This document shows positions 46,234-56,027 of a DNA stretch of 64,000 nt, piece by piece (positions within the stretch are counted from its first letter, which is position 1; each line of letters starts with the position of its first letter). The stretch is from UBA4416 sp036676295 (GTDB lineage Bacteria > Bacteroidota > Bacteroidia > B-17B0 > Aurantibacillaceae), in assembly GCA_036676295.1 (NCBI GenBank), contig JAKFDE010000016.1, positions 620,001-684,000 of the forward strand. The letters run 5' to 3'. The notes beneath the pieces are model-generated. The model had not been told where the DNA came from and did not search any database. It saw only the letters and a program-made list of their open reading frames with translations. The translations under genes and the position numbers were made by a program.

Positions 46234-46788
46234 GTGAATTTTAACAAACATATTTTTTTTAGCCTAAGTCTGCTTTTCAGCTGTTTTTTAATGAGGTCTC
46301 AGGATGACTATGCGCTAAAGCCGCCAAGAGATTACACTACAAACCCTGCTAAAAACGCCGAATTTGTAGAATTGGGTGGTAATGCAGGACTTTACTCATT
46401 AAATTATGATCGCATATATTTTTATAAAGAAAAACTAAAAATAAGTGCCCGAGTGGGTTTTTCGCCCCAACCACATGGCTGGCAATTTGAACAGGTATAT
46501 CTTTTAGAGAATAATTTCATCTTATTTTCCAATCCACACCATCTGGAAATTGGACTTGGGGCTACAATGCAACGACGCTACAATGAACGTCCCAACGAAC
46601 CGGATAACTATTTTTGGGAAAATATCTGGTTTAGTATTTGGCGCTGCGGCTACCGCTACCAAAAACAAGATGATGGCTTCTTTTTTAAAGCAGGCTTAAC
46701 CCCAGCTATTATGAGCAAAGATGCTGAAGGCTTTCACCCAAACTATTTTCGTTTTTGGTTAGGCATAGGCATAGGCATGAGTTTTTAA
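46234..46788 (+). CDS. Small exported beta-rich protein, unassigned
   Basis: The 184-residue product has a signal peptide (about 1-23, LMRSQ) and an aromatic-rich body of likely beta-strands (LGGNAGLYSLNYDRIYF, HHLEIGLGATMQRRY, FRFWLGIGIGMSF), ending in Phe as outer-membrane barrels do. It resembles a small beta-barrel or barrel-like envelope protein, but I cannot name a family. Starts at GTG 46234 or TTG 46231 are alternatives. Confidence 0.6.
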   Translation: MNFNKHIFFSLSLLFSCFLMRSQDDYALKPPRDYTTNPAKNAEFVELGGNAGLYSLNYDRIYFYKEKLKISARVGFSPQPHGWQFEQVYLLENNFILFSNPHHLEIGLGATMQRRYNERPNEPDNYFWENIWFSIWRCGYRYQKQDDGFFFKAGLTPAIMSKDAEGFHPNYFRFWLGIGIGMSF

Positions 46789-46852
46789 AAGTCCCTCTAC
46801 TTTCGACGTATTGTTTAATTGTATAAAATTATTCCCTTAATTTTGTACTGTA

Positions 46853-47863
46853 ATGGATAAACTAACACGATTAGAAAAATTTGCCCCGATGTTCGGGAAA
46901 ACGCCACTTGTAGAAGTTGTGTTTAAGTACAAACAAACTATAAAAACCATTTTTGCCAAATACGAAGCACATAATTTCAGTGGCTCCATTAAAGACAGAA
47001 TTGCCTACACCATTATCAACGATGCGTATCACAATCACACCTTAAAGGAAGGGCAACCTTTAGTTGAAGTAACCAGCGGGAACACCGGCATTGCCTTTGC
47101 TGCTCTAGGAAGGGCGATGGGACATGAAGTAAAGATCATTATGCCCGATTGGTTAAGTAAAGAACGCTATGATATTATTGAGTTGTATGGTGGAACTGTA
47201 GAAAAAGTATCTCCAGCCGAAGGTGGCTTTTTAGAAGCTTTAAATCGCGCAGAATATTATGCTAATAACCATGATTATTTTTATCCCGATCAATTTTCAA
47301 ATCATAGTAATGTAAAAGCGCATGAAATGACAACGGGACCTGAGATCTTAATTCAGTTGATCAAATTGGGTTTAAAACCGAAATTATTTGTAGCCGGTGT
47401 GGGTACCGGTGGAACAATCATGGGTGTAAATAATTATTTAAAACACATGGGTATCCATTGCTTGTGTTATCCACTAGAACCTTCTAATTCACCAACATTA
47501 AGTACAGGTGGAAAAAAAATCGGCACTCATCGTATACAAGGTGTCAGCGACGAATTTATTCCGGCAATTACCGAATTAAAAAAATTGAATGACATTGTTT
47601 CTGTAGATGATGGCGATAGTATCATCATGGCGCAAAAATTAAACAGGGCCGGTTTATCTGTTGGCATTTCAAGTGGCGCCAATTTTATCGGTACTTTGAA
47701 AAAATTAATTGAATATGATAGAGATATGACTGCTGTTACTATTTTTTGTGACAACTCTTTCAAATACTTATCTACGGCTTTATGCAAGGAAGAGCCCATA
47801 AAAGAAGGGTTCTTAAGTTCTGATGTGGAATTATTGGAGTTTAATTTCTACGGTTGTGATTAG
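46853..47863 (+). CDS. PLP-dependent cysteine synthase-like enzyme
   Basis: The 336-residue fold-type II PLP protein has the cofactor lysine in SGSIKDR (Lys47), the substrate loop EVTSGNTGIA and the phosphate loop GTGGTIMG. CysK/CysM enzymes join sulfide or thiosulfate to O-acetylserine. The sequence is nearer to the cystathionine-synthase-like group in its C-terminal region, so substrate choice is not certain. It converges on the radical SAM cluster 31 bases away. Confidence 0.85.
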   Translation: MDKLTRLEKFAPMFGKTPLVEVVFKYKQTIKTIFAKYEAHNFSGSIKDRIAYTIINDAYHNHTLKEGQPLVEVTSGNTGIAFAALGRAMGHEVKIIMPDWLSKERYDIIELYGGTVEKVSPAEGGFLEALNRAEYYANNHDYFYPDQFSNHSNVKAHEMTTGPEILIQLIKLGLKPKLFVAGVGTGGTIMGVNNYLKHMGIHCLCYPLEPSNSPTLSTGGKKIGTHRIQGVSDEFIPAITELKKLNDIVSVDDGDSIIMAQKLNRAGLSVGISSGANFIGTLKKLIEYDRDMTAVTIFCDNSFKYLSTALCKEEPIKEGFLSSDVELLEFNFYGCD

Positions 47864-47894
47864 GTTTTTAATCCTAAAAAGCTGAACATAAAAA

Positions 47895-49268
47895 TCATTT
47901 ATTCATCTCCATTTGTAATTGGTATTTCAAAGATTTCAATTTTAAATAAGGAATTTTAAACACATTTTTGTTTTTGGTTTTTAAATACACTTCGTTCATT
48001 ACCCATTGAATGGCGTACTGATAATATTGTTTTGGATGTGTTCTTTTAAAATCAATATCTCTATCGGTAGTTGTTTCCCAATCCATCTGTTGGTTCAAAA
48101 ACTCATTTTTTACTTCATTATATAATTCAGTTCCTTTAATTGGATAAGCCACTGTTATTGTATACTGAGAAGGATTAGCCTGAACCAAATGTTCAATGGT
48201 TTCTTTAATATCTTCTTTGGTTTCGCCGGGATAACCTAACATGATAAAAGTGCCGGCTTCTAAACCATGTTGTTTGGCGAGGTTTATCATAGCGCGAGTT
48301 TGCATCACATCCACGCGTCTGTCCATAGCATCAATAATTTTTTGTGAACCGCTTTCTGCTCCAACCCACACTCTAAAACAACCACTGGCTTTAAGCGTTT
48401 TAATGACTTCTTCATTTAACCTGTCTGCCCGCGAAATAATTTCGTAAGGAATTACAGCATCCTGTTTTTTTACTTCTTCGGCAAACTCGGTTAACCATTT
48501 GTGGTGTATCGTAAAAACATCATCCACAAACCAGATCATGTCCGGATCATATGTGTCTTTAATGAATTTTAATTCCTGCGCAACTAACTGGGGCGATCGT
48601 CTACGGTATGTTCCGCCATATACAGCTCGGCTACACCATTTACAAGTATAAGGACAACCACGCATAGTGTTTACACTCATCATACTATATCCATGATGTG
48701 TTTTCCAGCCATTTAGATACGGTGTAAAATCAATTTTTTTACGGTTAGGAAATGGTAATATATTAATATCCTTGATTAAAGGTCGTTCGGGAGTAGTGAT
48801 GAGTTTTCCGTGTTCTAAATAAGCAATGCCTTTTATGTTTGAATGATCGAGTTTGTTTTCTAAAGCTTTAATTAATTCTAATGTAGTTTCTTCTCCTTCG
48901 CCAATAATAATAAAATCGGCGCCATAGTTTAAAAAATTCTCGGAGTAGTTTCTCACTTCCGGTCCTCCTAAAATAATTTTGGTGTGATGTAAACTCTTTT
49001 CGGATTTAATGAATTTAATGATCTTAAGCACGTTTAGCTTGGTCATTAAATTAGTATAAATAGCAATAACGTCGGACTTAGTATCTAGCAATCTTTTTTT
49101 GAGTGTATCTAAAGAAGAAAATGTAGAATCAAAAACATCATTTTCATAACCATGTTGTTCCAAATAAGACGATATATATAAGATCCCTAACGGCACATAC
49201 GGGCGCATTATCTGAAGTTCTTTAGGATCTTCACTCAAAAAATAACCGTGTGTAAAAAGGATTTTCAT
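47895..49268 (-). CDS. B12-binding-type radical SAM protein (copy 1)
   Basis: The 457-residue protein has an N-terminal cobalamin-binding-like Rossmann domain (about 1-150; GGPEVRNYSENF then GADFIIIGEGEET) without a clear DxHxxG ligand, and a radical SAM core from about 165 with the iron-sulfur loop CPYTCKWC (three Cys in CxxxCxxC). The family performs methylations, ring closures or C-C rearrangements on lipids and natural products. It is paralogous to the gene at 50051-51511, and both start MK-[IV]-LFTH-x-YFL. I chose the ATG at 49268, as the 11 residues before it look unconserved. The C-terminal tail is basic and helical. Confidence 0.88.
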   Translation of the reverse strand: MKILFTHGYFLSEDPKELQIMRPYVPLGILYISSYLEQHGYENDVFDSTFSSLDTLKKRLLDTKSDVIAIYTNLMTKLNVLKIIKFIKSEKSLHHTKIILGGPEVRNYSENFLNYGADFIIIGEGEETTLELIKALENKLDHSNIKGIAYLEHGKLITTPERPLIKDINILPFPNRKKIDFTPYLNGWKTHHGYSMMSVNTMRGCPYTCKWCSRAVYGGTYRRRSPQLVAQELKFIKDTYDPDMIWFVDDVFTIHHKWLTEFAEEVKKQDAVIPYEIISRADRLNEEVIKTLKASGCFRVWVGAESGSQKIIDAMDRRVDVMQTRAMINLAKQHGLEAGTFIMLGYPGETKEDIKETIEHLVQANPSQYTITVAYPIKGTELYNEVKNEFLNQQMDWETTTDRDIDFKRTHPKQYYQYAIQWVMNEVYLKTKNKNVFKIPYLKLKSLKYQLQMEMNK

Positions 49269-49287
49269 TCTTATAAATAAAGATAGT

Positions 49288-50079
49288 CTATTTCTTTTCA
49301 AAAACGATCAGGTAATGATCGGCGTAGTTTGACAAAAAAGAGAATCTGCCAAAAATTTTATCAAGCCAAACTAATGTGTGAAAAACAACCTTTCTGTTTT
49401 TAAAATAAGGCTCCAGATAAGAAGGAGGCACAAATAAGCCTATTGGCTTAGTAGCAATATGGTAATAGTTTTCTTTAAAAAAAAATTTAATGTCGCTTGG
49501 GCTATAGTAGTACGTTTTAAATTGTTGTTTATCGATCACTGTATCAACACCTTTTACGTTAGTTCTTCTGAAAGCTTTGTCTTTATCTCCTATTTTCTTA
49601 AAGTAAAATCGCTCCCATAAACATTTGGTTCCCATGATCACAAATGCCAGCTGGTTTTCATGAGATTGAAGTCGCTCGCAGCCACTACCAAATCGGATCA
49701 TTTCTTTGGGTGATAAACAATTTAATCCCCCAAAATTAGAAAAGATATTATCATATTTTTCCGGCGCAAGTGTTTCAATGTCTTGAGCTGCTAATTGTTT
49801 AAACTCAATGTTTTTACCTTTAACTTTACTATTGGCTACTTTTAACATTTCTGAAGACACATCAGTTGCCAATACGTAAGTTGCCATTTTTGAAAGCCAA
49901 ACAGCATCTTCTCCTGTTCCGCAATTTATTTCTAATACAGATTTATTGAAAAAATAAGTATGATTTTTTAAATTCTTGTACACCTGCTTGCGTTGTGCTT
50001 TACCAATTAATGAATTAGTAAAATGATCGTCATAAGTTTGAGCATAGCTATCAAAGACTTGCGGTTGCATCCGGTTCAA
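49288..50079 (-). CDS. Class I SAM-dependent methyltransferase
   Basis: The 263-residue methyltransferase has motif I VLEINCGTGEDAVWLS (about 44-60) and the acidic motif II VLATDVSSEML. The substrate is not given by sequence; the position between two radical SAM genes and before glycosyltransferases suggests a small molecule or lipid. It overlaps the radical SAM gene upstream by 29 bases; an ATG at 50070 would shorten the overlap. Later motifs are weak, but the family is clear. Confidence 0.85.
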   Translation of the reverse strand: MNRMQPQVFDSYAQTYDDHFTNSLIGKAQRKQVYKNLKNHTYFFNKSVLEINCGTGEDAVWLSKMATYVLATDVSSEMLKVANSKVKGKNIEFKQLAAQDIETLAPEKYDNIFSNFGGLNCLSPKEMIRFGSGCERLQSHENQLAFVIMGTKCLWERFYFKKIGDKDKAFRRTNVKGVDTVIDKQQFKTYYYSPSDIKFFFKENYYHIATKPIGLFVPPSYLEPYFKNRKVVFHTLVWLDKIFGRFSFLSNYADHYLIVFEKK

Positions 50080-51511
50080 TTTTTTTTAATTTTCTTTTTT
50101 CGATCTGTTCTAACGGAATTATTTTCAATAATGATAACGCATTTCTAAAATCCTGTTTAGAGGGTTTTGAAAATACATTTTTAGCCGATCGAAGTCCGAT
50201 CTGTTTTCTATATCTGCGATGAATATAGCGTTGCAGTTGTTTATAAAACGCTTTGTTATACGTGCCCGAAAACATCATATCCAGATCATCACTATCTTTC
50301 CAATTCGATTTTTCTTTTAGCTGTTCTTTTACTTTATCATAAAATACTGTTCCGGGCAAAGGATAAGATACAGAGATACCAATGTCATCCGGCAACAGAT
50401 CTTCCATCATTTTAATGGTCAATTTTATATCTTCAATAGTTTCTCCCAAATAACCCAGTTGTAAAAACAACGCTACGGAGATATGATGTTTTTTTAATAA
50501 ACTCGTTGCTTTATAAATTTGCTCCACCTTAGTGCCTTTGTCCATAGCATCTAATATTTTTTGAGAACCACTCTCTGCTCCCATCCATACCACATTACAA
50601 CCAGTGTTTGCTAAGTGCTGCATATTGTCTTCTTCCAATAATAGATCGGCACGGCTTTGAATTTTGTAATCAATTTTTAGGTTTTCTTGTTTTACATAAA
50701 ATTCAAATTCTGTCAACCAATGAGGTTTTAATCCAAAAATATCATCGGCAAACCATACATGGGTAAAGCCAAATTGCTGTTGTCGTTTTTTTATTTGCAA
50801 GACAATCTTTTCCGGACTATGGGAATTGTAGCGGTTACCATAAATAGGTTTGGCGCACCAATTACACTTATAAGGACAACCACGGGTGGTTACAAAATTC
50901 AATGAAAAATAACCGTGGTGTTTTAGCCACATACTTTTATAAGGCGAAATGTCTATCAGATCCCAAGCCGGTTCAGGCAAGGTATCCAGATCTTTAATCA
51001 CAGCTCGTTTAGCTGTTTTAATAGCTTCATTATTTTTTTTAAAAGCAATGCCTGGAATTAAATCAAGTTCTACATTATTTTTAAATGCATGGCATAATTC
51101 TAAAACAGTTTGTTCTGCTTCTCCAATGGCAATTGCATCCGCTCCTTGTTTTAAATAATCATGATAATGGTCGGCTGCATCTGAACTGGAAGTAATTACT
51201 TTACACCCTTTTTGCTTCGCATAGATTTGCATTTCAAAACAAGCTTCACGCATATTGGTAAGACACATCTTAGTCAGATAATTAAAGCCATCATCATAAC
51301 TGATAAAAATATCAGGTTGAAAGGAATCAATAGTGGAGTGAATGTCTTTTGCCGAATCGCAAAACATGGTATCAAACAATTTGACTTCATAACCATGTTC
51401 TCGTAAATAAGACATGGCGTATAATGTACCTAAAGGGGGATAAGGCATCGCTGCTTTATATTGCTTTGAATCGAATTTTAAAAAATAACTATGTGTGAAT
51501 AAAACTTTCAA
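50051..51511 (-). CDS. B12-binding-type radical SAM protein (copy 2)
   Basis: The 486-residue paralogue of copy 1 has the same two-part build: cobalamin-type Rossmann domain (PYPPLGTLYAMSYLREHGYEV, then GADAIAIGEAEQTVLEL) and a radical SAM core with CPYKCNWC. It has a longer, basic C-terminus (RYIHRRYRKQIGLRSAK). Its start is immediately after the NTase-like gene's stop (1 base). The pair of copies with a methyltransferase between them suggests two steps in one pathway. Confidence 0.88.
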   Translation of the reverse strand: MKVLFTHSYFLKFDSKQYKAAMPYPPLGTLYAMSYLREHGYEVKLFDTMFCDSAKDIHSTIDSFQPDIFISYDDGFNYLTKMCLTNMREACFEMQIYAKQKGCKVITSSSDAADHYHDYLKQGADAIAIGEAEQTVLELCHAFKNNVELDLIPGIAFKKNNEAIKTAKRAVIKDLDTLPEPAWDLIDISPYKSMWLKHHGYFSLNFVTTRGCPYKCNWCAKPIYGNRYNSHSPEKIVLQIKKRQQQFGFTHVWFADDIFGLKPHWLTEFEFYVKQENLKIDYKIQSRADLLLEEDNMQHLANTGCNVVWMGAESGSQKILDAMDKGTKVEQIYKATSLLKKHHISVALFLQLGYLGETIEDIKLTIKMMEDLLPDDIGISVSYPLPGTVFYDKVKEQLKEKSNWKDSDDLDMMFSGTYNKAFYKQLQRYIHRRYRKQIGLRSAKNVFSKPSKQDFRNALSLLKIIPLEQIEKRKLKKIEPDATASL

Positions 51512-52390
51512 TTAGCTTAACTTTAATTGAAATTCATTTTCAAAATTTTTGATCTTTTCTTCCCACAAGGTCAACACTTTATTTTGATACCCTTGTGCAT
51601 GACGTTTGCACACATGTTTACGTGAACGAAATTGCAGTTGAAAATCTTCTTCGCTCATTTGAGGATATTTTTTTCGCCAATGATTTAATGTAAAGTTCAA
51701 TAATACATCATCTATCCAATTCCCAAATTTTCCAAAAAAGAACGATTCAATGAATTTTTTATACCAGGGTTCAGGTGTCTCAATACAATTTAAGTCGGCA
51801 GATGCAATTTTATTAATAAAATGTTTTTTGTACCAGTTGTTTTTTTCTAAAAGAGCTTTATAAATAGAATAATTAATGGTAGGCAATAAATATGCTAACT
51901 CTGTTGCTACAAAAACATTAGTATCATTAATAACCAAATCGGCTTCTGAAATAAAATAATTCAAACACAAGTGTTTTCTCTTTTCCTCAGATAATGTTTT
52001 ATAATACAACACAAATAAGGTCCGGCAAATCCATAGTCTATTCGCTTTAGTGATCACAAAATAATCAATATCACTTTTATCGTCATAATAGTTTTTAGAT
52101 AGGCCTCCGGAAATACAGATGCCTTCCATAAAAGGAAACTTGGCTATTTTACGGCTAAGCTCATAGGCTTTTGGCAACATATACTCTGCCAGTTCATTTC
52201 CTTTCACTCTTCTTTCAACAATACCTATTGATGAAGTTGGAATTAAATAAAAGTCATTTATTTTTTTAAGATACTTCTGCGTTACCAATTCTTCCAGCTC
52301 ATTAAAAAAATCAATGGTTGTTGCTTTCGCCGCTGTATTTTCAAATAGTTCTTTTTGGGTTAAGGGATATTGAAACACATCATAGTACAA
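51512..52390 (-). CDS. Nucleotidyltransferase-fold protein (MNT-like)
   Basis: The 292-residue protein has a nucleotidyltransferase-type signature near residue 95: ISGGLSKNYYDDKSDIDYFVI (GG-x-S, then D-x-D), followed by a helical extension. The activity (adenylyl or other transfer) is unknown. The listed start is a TTG at 52390; codons upstream remain open, and the stretch LLKTVLYYDVFQYPLT looks conserved across that TTG, so the true start is probably farther upstream at a non-ATG codon, overlapping the glycosyltransferase end. It is translationally close to the radical SAM gene downstream. Confidence 0.7.
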   Translation of the reverse strand: MYYDVFQYPLTQKELFENTAAKATTIDFFNELEELVTQKYLKKINDFYLIPTSSIGIVERRVKGNELAEYMLPKAYELSRKIAKFPFMEGICISGGLSKNYYDDKSDIDYFVITKANRLWICRTLFVLYYKTLSEEKRKHLCLNYFISEADLVINDTNVFVATELAYLLPTINYSIYKALLEKNNWYKKHFINKIASADLNCIETPEPWYKKFIESFFFGKFGNWIDDVLLNFTLNHWRKKYPQMSEEDFQLQFRSRKHVCKRHAQGYQNKVLTLWEEKIKNFENEFQLKLS

Positions 52391-52446
52391 AACTGTTTTT
52401 AATAGTTCAGTTTGAACAGACGTTAATGGGCTATGAATGAGCGTAT

Positions 52447-53934
52447 TTATGGTCTTTTTATTTTTAATAAATATAAGAAATAATCCTCGGATGCCACGAT
52501 AGCGCCAGTATGTTGGGAAACATTGTTAATAAAACAAGTATTTATTAACTGGTTTTTTATCTCTTGGCTAATTTTTTGATTCATTACCAAAATACAACTA
52601 TCTTTTTTCATGGATCTTAAACCCTCTAAGCTTAGCTCAACAAATTCTTGAGATTGGTAATTTTTATGTAAATTATTAGGAGTATACTTTTTGTATTCCC
52701 GAATATGCGGATAATAAACAGCAACGTTTAATTGTGCCGACAAAGGAAACCCTAAGCCTATATTTTCTGCAAATAAAGGAACATCAAGGTATTTCATCGA
52801 CACCAAATCGTTAGCCGCATTTTTAGAATTCGAAAAAGGTGTGGTTAATGTGATATAATAAACCGGGATGCTGATCAGAAATTGCAAAAAAAGAACAGCT
52901 CTGAAAAACATCGTCGAAAAATTTGAGACCTTGCTTTTTAATGACAATAACCATAAACATACGATCAACATTAAGTAATAATAACCCCAATAACGAATTC
53001 CTGAACCCAACGGAAAATAAAAAACAACACACATGATCAACAGCATGGTAATAAAATAAAGCGCTAAAATCTTTTTATCTGATATAAATACCTTTATTAA
53101 ACCAAAAATCAACAATACACTTAGTGAATAAACTAAATACGGGCTAACGTTATAAAGCAAATTAGTGTTCCAGAATCCATGTAATCTAAAATCGGGAATA
53201 TTGATCAAACCACGTGTTATTGAAGAGGACACCCTTTGAAATCGATCTGCACTCAATAAAGAAGCATTTTCAAAACTCTTTAAGTACTCAATATCCTTTG
53301 GTGGTGGAATAATTTGCCAAATACTAAATAGTATCAACCCAACAAACAACAAAGCTGCTATAATCAAGTTAGATCTTTTCTCTAATATAAATCGGTGATG
53401 GAAATAATATAAAAATAACATCGTGGCAACGATCAAAGAAAACAAGTGGCAATTAGCGGCTAAACCTAATAACAAGGCTATCCAATAAATTGATTTTCCT
53501 TTTTCGAATAATACAATAGAAGAAATGACCAGTGTAATGCCTAAAATATAATGTTTGGCGATGATGTTGTATTCAAACAAAAAGTAATAACCAAATATGA
53601 TCAATACTTTATCCACTAATTTAAATGGTGCAAATTTTAAAATCAAAAAGGCACAAATAGTGGCAATAAAACTGTGCATTAACTGAACCGACAGAACATT
53701 CTCATAGATTTTAATCGCCAAAAAAACAACCGCATTCCATAATTTAGGATGACCATTATTATAGCCTACAGAAAAAATATCTAAAAATGACACGCTCTCA
53801 TGCGGGATCAAATAATGCCAGGTTTCGTCTAACCACATCACATGATGAAAAACACCAATTAAACTAATGATAAAAAACAAAGTTGTGAAAAACACCACTT
53901 GCAAGCCACTATTATTATAAAACTGTTTTTTCAA
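52447..53934 (-). CDS. Polytopic glycosyltransferase, ArnT/PMT-like
   Basis: The 495-residue membrane protein has about eleven to thirteen helices and a first extracytoplasmic loop with the WLDETWHYLIPHE acid pair seen in GT-C enzymes such as ArnT and PMT. These use polyprenyl-phosphate sugars on the outer face of the inner membrane. The acceptor is unknown. It ends 56 bases before the listed start of the NTase-fold gene and begins 1 base after the GT9 gene's stop. Confidence 0.75.
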   Translation of the reverse strand: MKKQFYNNSGLQVVFFTTLFFIISLIGVFHHVMWLDETWHYLIPHESVSFLDIFSVGYNNGHPKLWNAVVFLAIKIYENVLSVQLMHSFIATICAFLILKFAPFKLVDKVLIIFGYYFLFEYNIIAKHYILGITLVISSIVLFEKGKSIYWIALLLGLAANCHLFSLIVATMLFLYYFHHRFILEKRSNLIIAALLFVGLILFSIWQIIPPPKDIEYLKSFENASLLSADRFQRVSSSITRGLINIPDFRLHGFWNTNLLYNVSPYLVYSLSVLLIFGLIKVFISDKKILALYFITMLLIMCVVFYFPLGSGIRYWGYYYLMLIVCLWLLSLKSKVSNFSTMFFRAVLFLQFLISIPVYYITLTTPFSNSKNAANDLVSMKYLDVPLFAENIGLGFPLSAQLNVAVYYPHIREYKKYTPNNLHKNYQSQEFVELSLEGLRSMKKDSCILVMNQKISQEIKNQLINTCFINNVSQHTGAIVASEDYFLYLLKIKRP

Positions 53935-54963
53935 TTAATTTTTATTGTTTAATAATTTTATGGAAACATCCAATACAGCTTGGGGAGCAATTCTCTTTAA
54001 ACATTTCACTTCATCAAATTTGCATTTTTCCAACATACAATTTCCACAAGGCAGATCAGACGAATTAAAAAAATAGGTATGAGGCAAATTTGGATTCGTC
54101 CAGTCGTTTCTTGTGCTGCCTAATATTCCAACGGTCGGCGTGCCAACAATATAAGCCGCATGCAACAACCCGGAATCTTCAGACACAACCAATTTTGCAT
54201 GTTTCAAAATATGCATCGCCTCAACCATTTCTGTTTGTCCAACCAGATCAATGAGTTGATTACCTAATTTATTTCTCAAATACAATGATTTGGATTTGAT
54301 CTTATCAATTCCGAGAATCAAAAATTTAGTCTTTGTATTAATTGTTTTATTCCACTCTAAACAAAATTCAACATAATTGTCTAAATCCCAGTTTCTATTT
54401 TCAAATGCGCCTGCCGGGTTGATCACAATGTAATCTTGCTCTTTTGAAAGATTGAATTTTTTAAAAAGTTTAGTTGTATCTATACCTTTGAAGCTCTTTA
54501 ATACACTGAATTCAACCTCAGCAAGTTTTAAAATATTAATTGTATGTTTATTCCTATCCCCGGCGTAAACGGGAGAATACTTATCAAACAATGTGTAGGT
54601 TTTAATTTGCAACAATAATCTGATCCATTTAGACAATTTGTGATTTTGAAGATCGATCAATACATCGTATCTCTTAAAAAATAATTGAGGCAGTAAAAAC
54701 AGAAAACTCAAAAATTGCAATTTGGTATTTCTTCCTCCACCTAATGCAAAAACCTGATGAAAAATAATTAAAGCCCTGGGAACACTCTCGGTTTCCTTTC
54801 GTGTCAAAAAATCAATTTGCACATCGGCAGCTAATTTATCTCTCATATCCTGCAAATAAGATAAGGTGATCAGCACGTCACCACCTGCCTGCAAACGCAT
54901 TACCAATATTTTTTTTATTGGTTTACCATTAGTTGCTATTTTATGTGCAATACTTGTATCCAA
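53935..54963 (-). CDS. Glycosyltransferase family 9 (heptosyltransferase-like)
   Basis: The 342-residue GT-B protein has the GT9 sugar-nucleotide motif VSEDSGLLHAAYIVGTPTVGILGST and an N-terminal MRLQAGGDVLITLSYLQDMR typical of WaaC/WaaF-like enzymes. A Cys-rich tail (CGNCMLEKCKFDEVKC) is common in this family. It likely adds a sugar to a lipid-linked or core oligosaccharide in the cytosol. It is tightly packed between the GT4 and GT-C genes. Confidence 0.85.
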   Translation of the reverse strand: MDTSIAHKIATNGKPIKKILVMRLQAGGDVLITLSYLQDMRDKLAADVQIDFLTRKETESVPRALIIFHQVFALGGGRNTKLQFLSFLFLLPQLFFKRYDVLIDLQNHKLSKWIRLLLQIKTYTLFDKYSPVYAGDRNKHTINILKLAEVEFSVLKSFKGIDTTKLFKKFNLSKEQDYIVINPAGAFENRNWDLDNYVEFCLEWNKTINTKTKFLILGIDKIKSKSLYLRNKLGNQLIDLVGQTEMVEAMHILKHAKLVVSEDSGLLHAAYIVGTPTVGILGSTRNDWTNPNLPHTYFFNSSDLPCGNCMLEKCKFDEVKCLKRIAPQAVLDVSIKLLNNKN

Positions 54964-54967
54964 AAAT

Positions 54968-56026
54968 TTAGTGTAATAAATTCATGATATTTTTAGCGGA
55001 ATTATCCATTGTGTTATATAAAACCCGTTTTCGATCGATCTTATTTTGAGACAATAAATGGATCAGTCTTTCTTTTAAGTCTTCTTTTTTAACACTATAA
55101 AAAAACTGAGGGTAATTTAAATTAGATGGATTGGTTGTAGAAACCACGTCACAACCACTATACAAAGCTTCGAACAGCACCGAACAGCTTCCTTCATAAT
55201 CCGAAGTATGCAATACAACTTTACTATCATTCATTAATACCAAAGTTTCTGCATGACTTTTCAATCCTAACAATTTTACATTTTCCTGCAAGCCTAATTG
55301 ATCGATTTTGGCTTGAAGCTTATCATGTTCCACTCCCTTACCTACAATTGTTGTTTTAATTAATGGGAATTGATTTTTTAATTCATGAACTAACTCAATA
55401 AATAAACTGTAATTTTTCAAAGGGATCAACGATCCTACTCCTAAAATATCAATTGACCGTTCATTTTGATTCAGTGTTGGAAAAGCCGATTCCGTAATAC
55501 CATTATCGATCACATATTTCGGTTTAACGCCGTGATTTTTATAAAATTCATGCTGCAAAAATTCGCTTAAACAAAGTATCTCATCACTTTTCGCCTGTAT
55601 TCTTTTCACATAAGGGTTATCTGCTTTCGCATCTTGTCCTTGCAACCAGGAATAATGCTTTAAAGAATTTCGTTTGGCAAATTTACTTCCTACCACCGCA
55701 CATTCCGTATGAAAAATACTTAAAACACCTCGTAATTTTTTTTCTTTTTTAATTTTTACTAACTGGCGATAAGCTTTCATCCAGGTAATTAAACGAAATA
55801 GTTTGGTTTTATTTTTGCCACCAAGCGTAATCACTTTTATGCCGTTCCAATCATACGTTTTAGAAACAAAGGGATATTGAAATGCGATAACAACTATACT
55901 TTTTTCAGTGTATAATTTTTTAAGTGATAAAATAAATTGTTGAATATGAGGCAAACAAGTCGTATCATCTTCATTTGCCGCAAAACCCGGCGATAAGACA
56001 ACAATACATTCTTGTTTATCAGACAT
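54968..56026 (-). CDS. Glycosyltransferase family 4-type
   Basis: The 352-residue GT-B enzyme has the retaining-GT4 donor motif EGSCSVLFEALYSG (E-x7-E), preceded by ILGVGSLIPLKNYSLFIEL and the VKLLGLKSHAETLVLM segment. It uses a nucleotide sugar for glycan assembly. The N-terminal half is divergent (the acceptor side). It ends 4 bases before the GT9 gene and starts right after the dihydroorotase homologue (1-base gap). Confidence 0.88.
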   Translation of the reverse strand: MSDKQECIVVLSPGFAANEDDTTCLPHIQQFILSLKKLYTEKSIVVIAFQYPFVSKTYDWNGIKVITLGGKNKTKLFRLITWMKAYRQLVKIKKEKKLRGVLSIFHTECAVVGSKFAKRNSLKHYSWLQGQDAKADNPYVKRIQAKSDEILCLSEFLQHEFYKNHGVKPKYVIDNGITESAFPTLNQNERSIDILGVGSLIPLKNYSLFIELVHELKNQFPLIKTTIVGKGVEHDKLQAKIDQLGLQENVKLLGLKSHAETLVLMNDSKVVLHTSDYEGSCSVLFEALYSGCDVVSTTNPSNLNYPQFFYSVKKEDLKERLIHLLSQNKIDRKRVLYNTMDNSAKNIMNLLH

Positions 56027-56027
56027 C

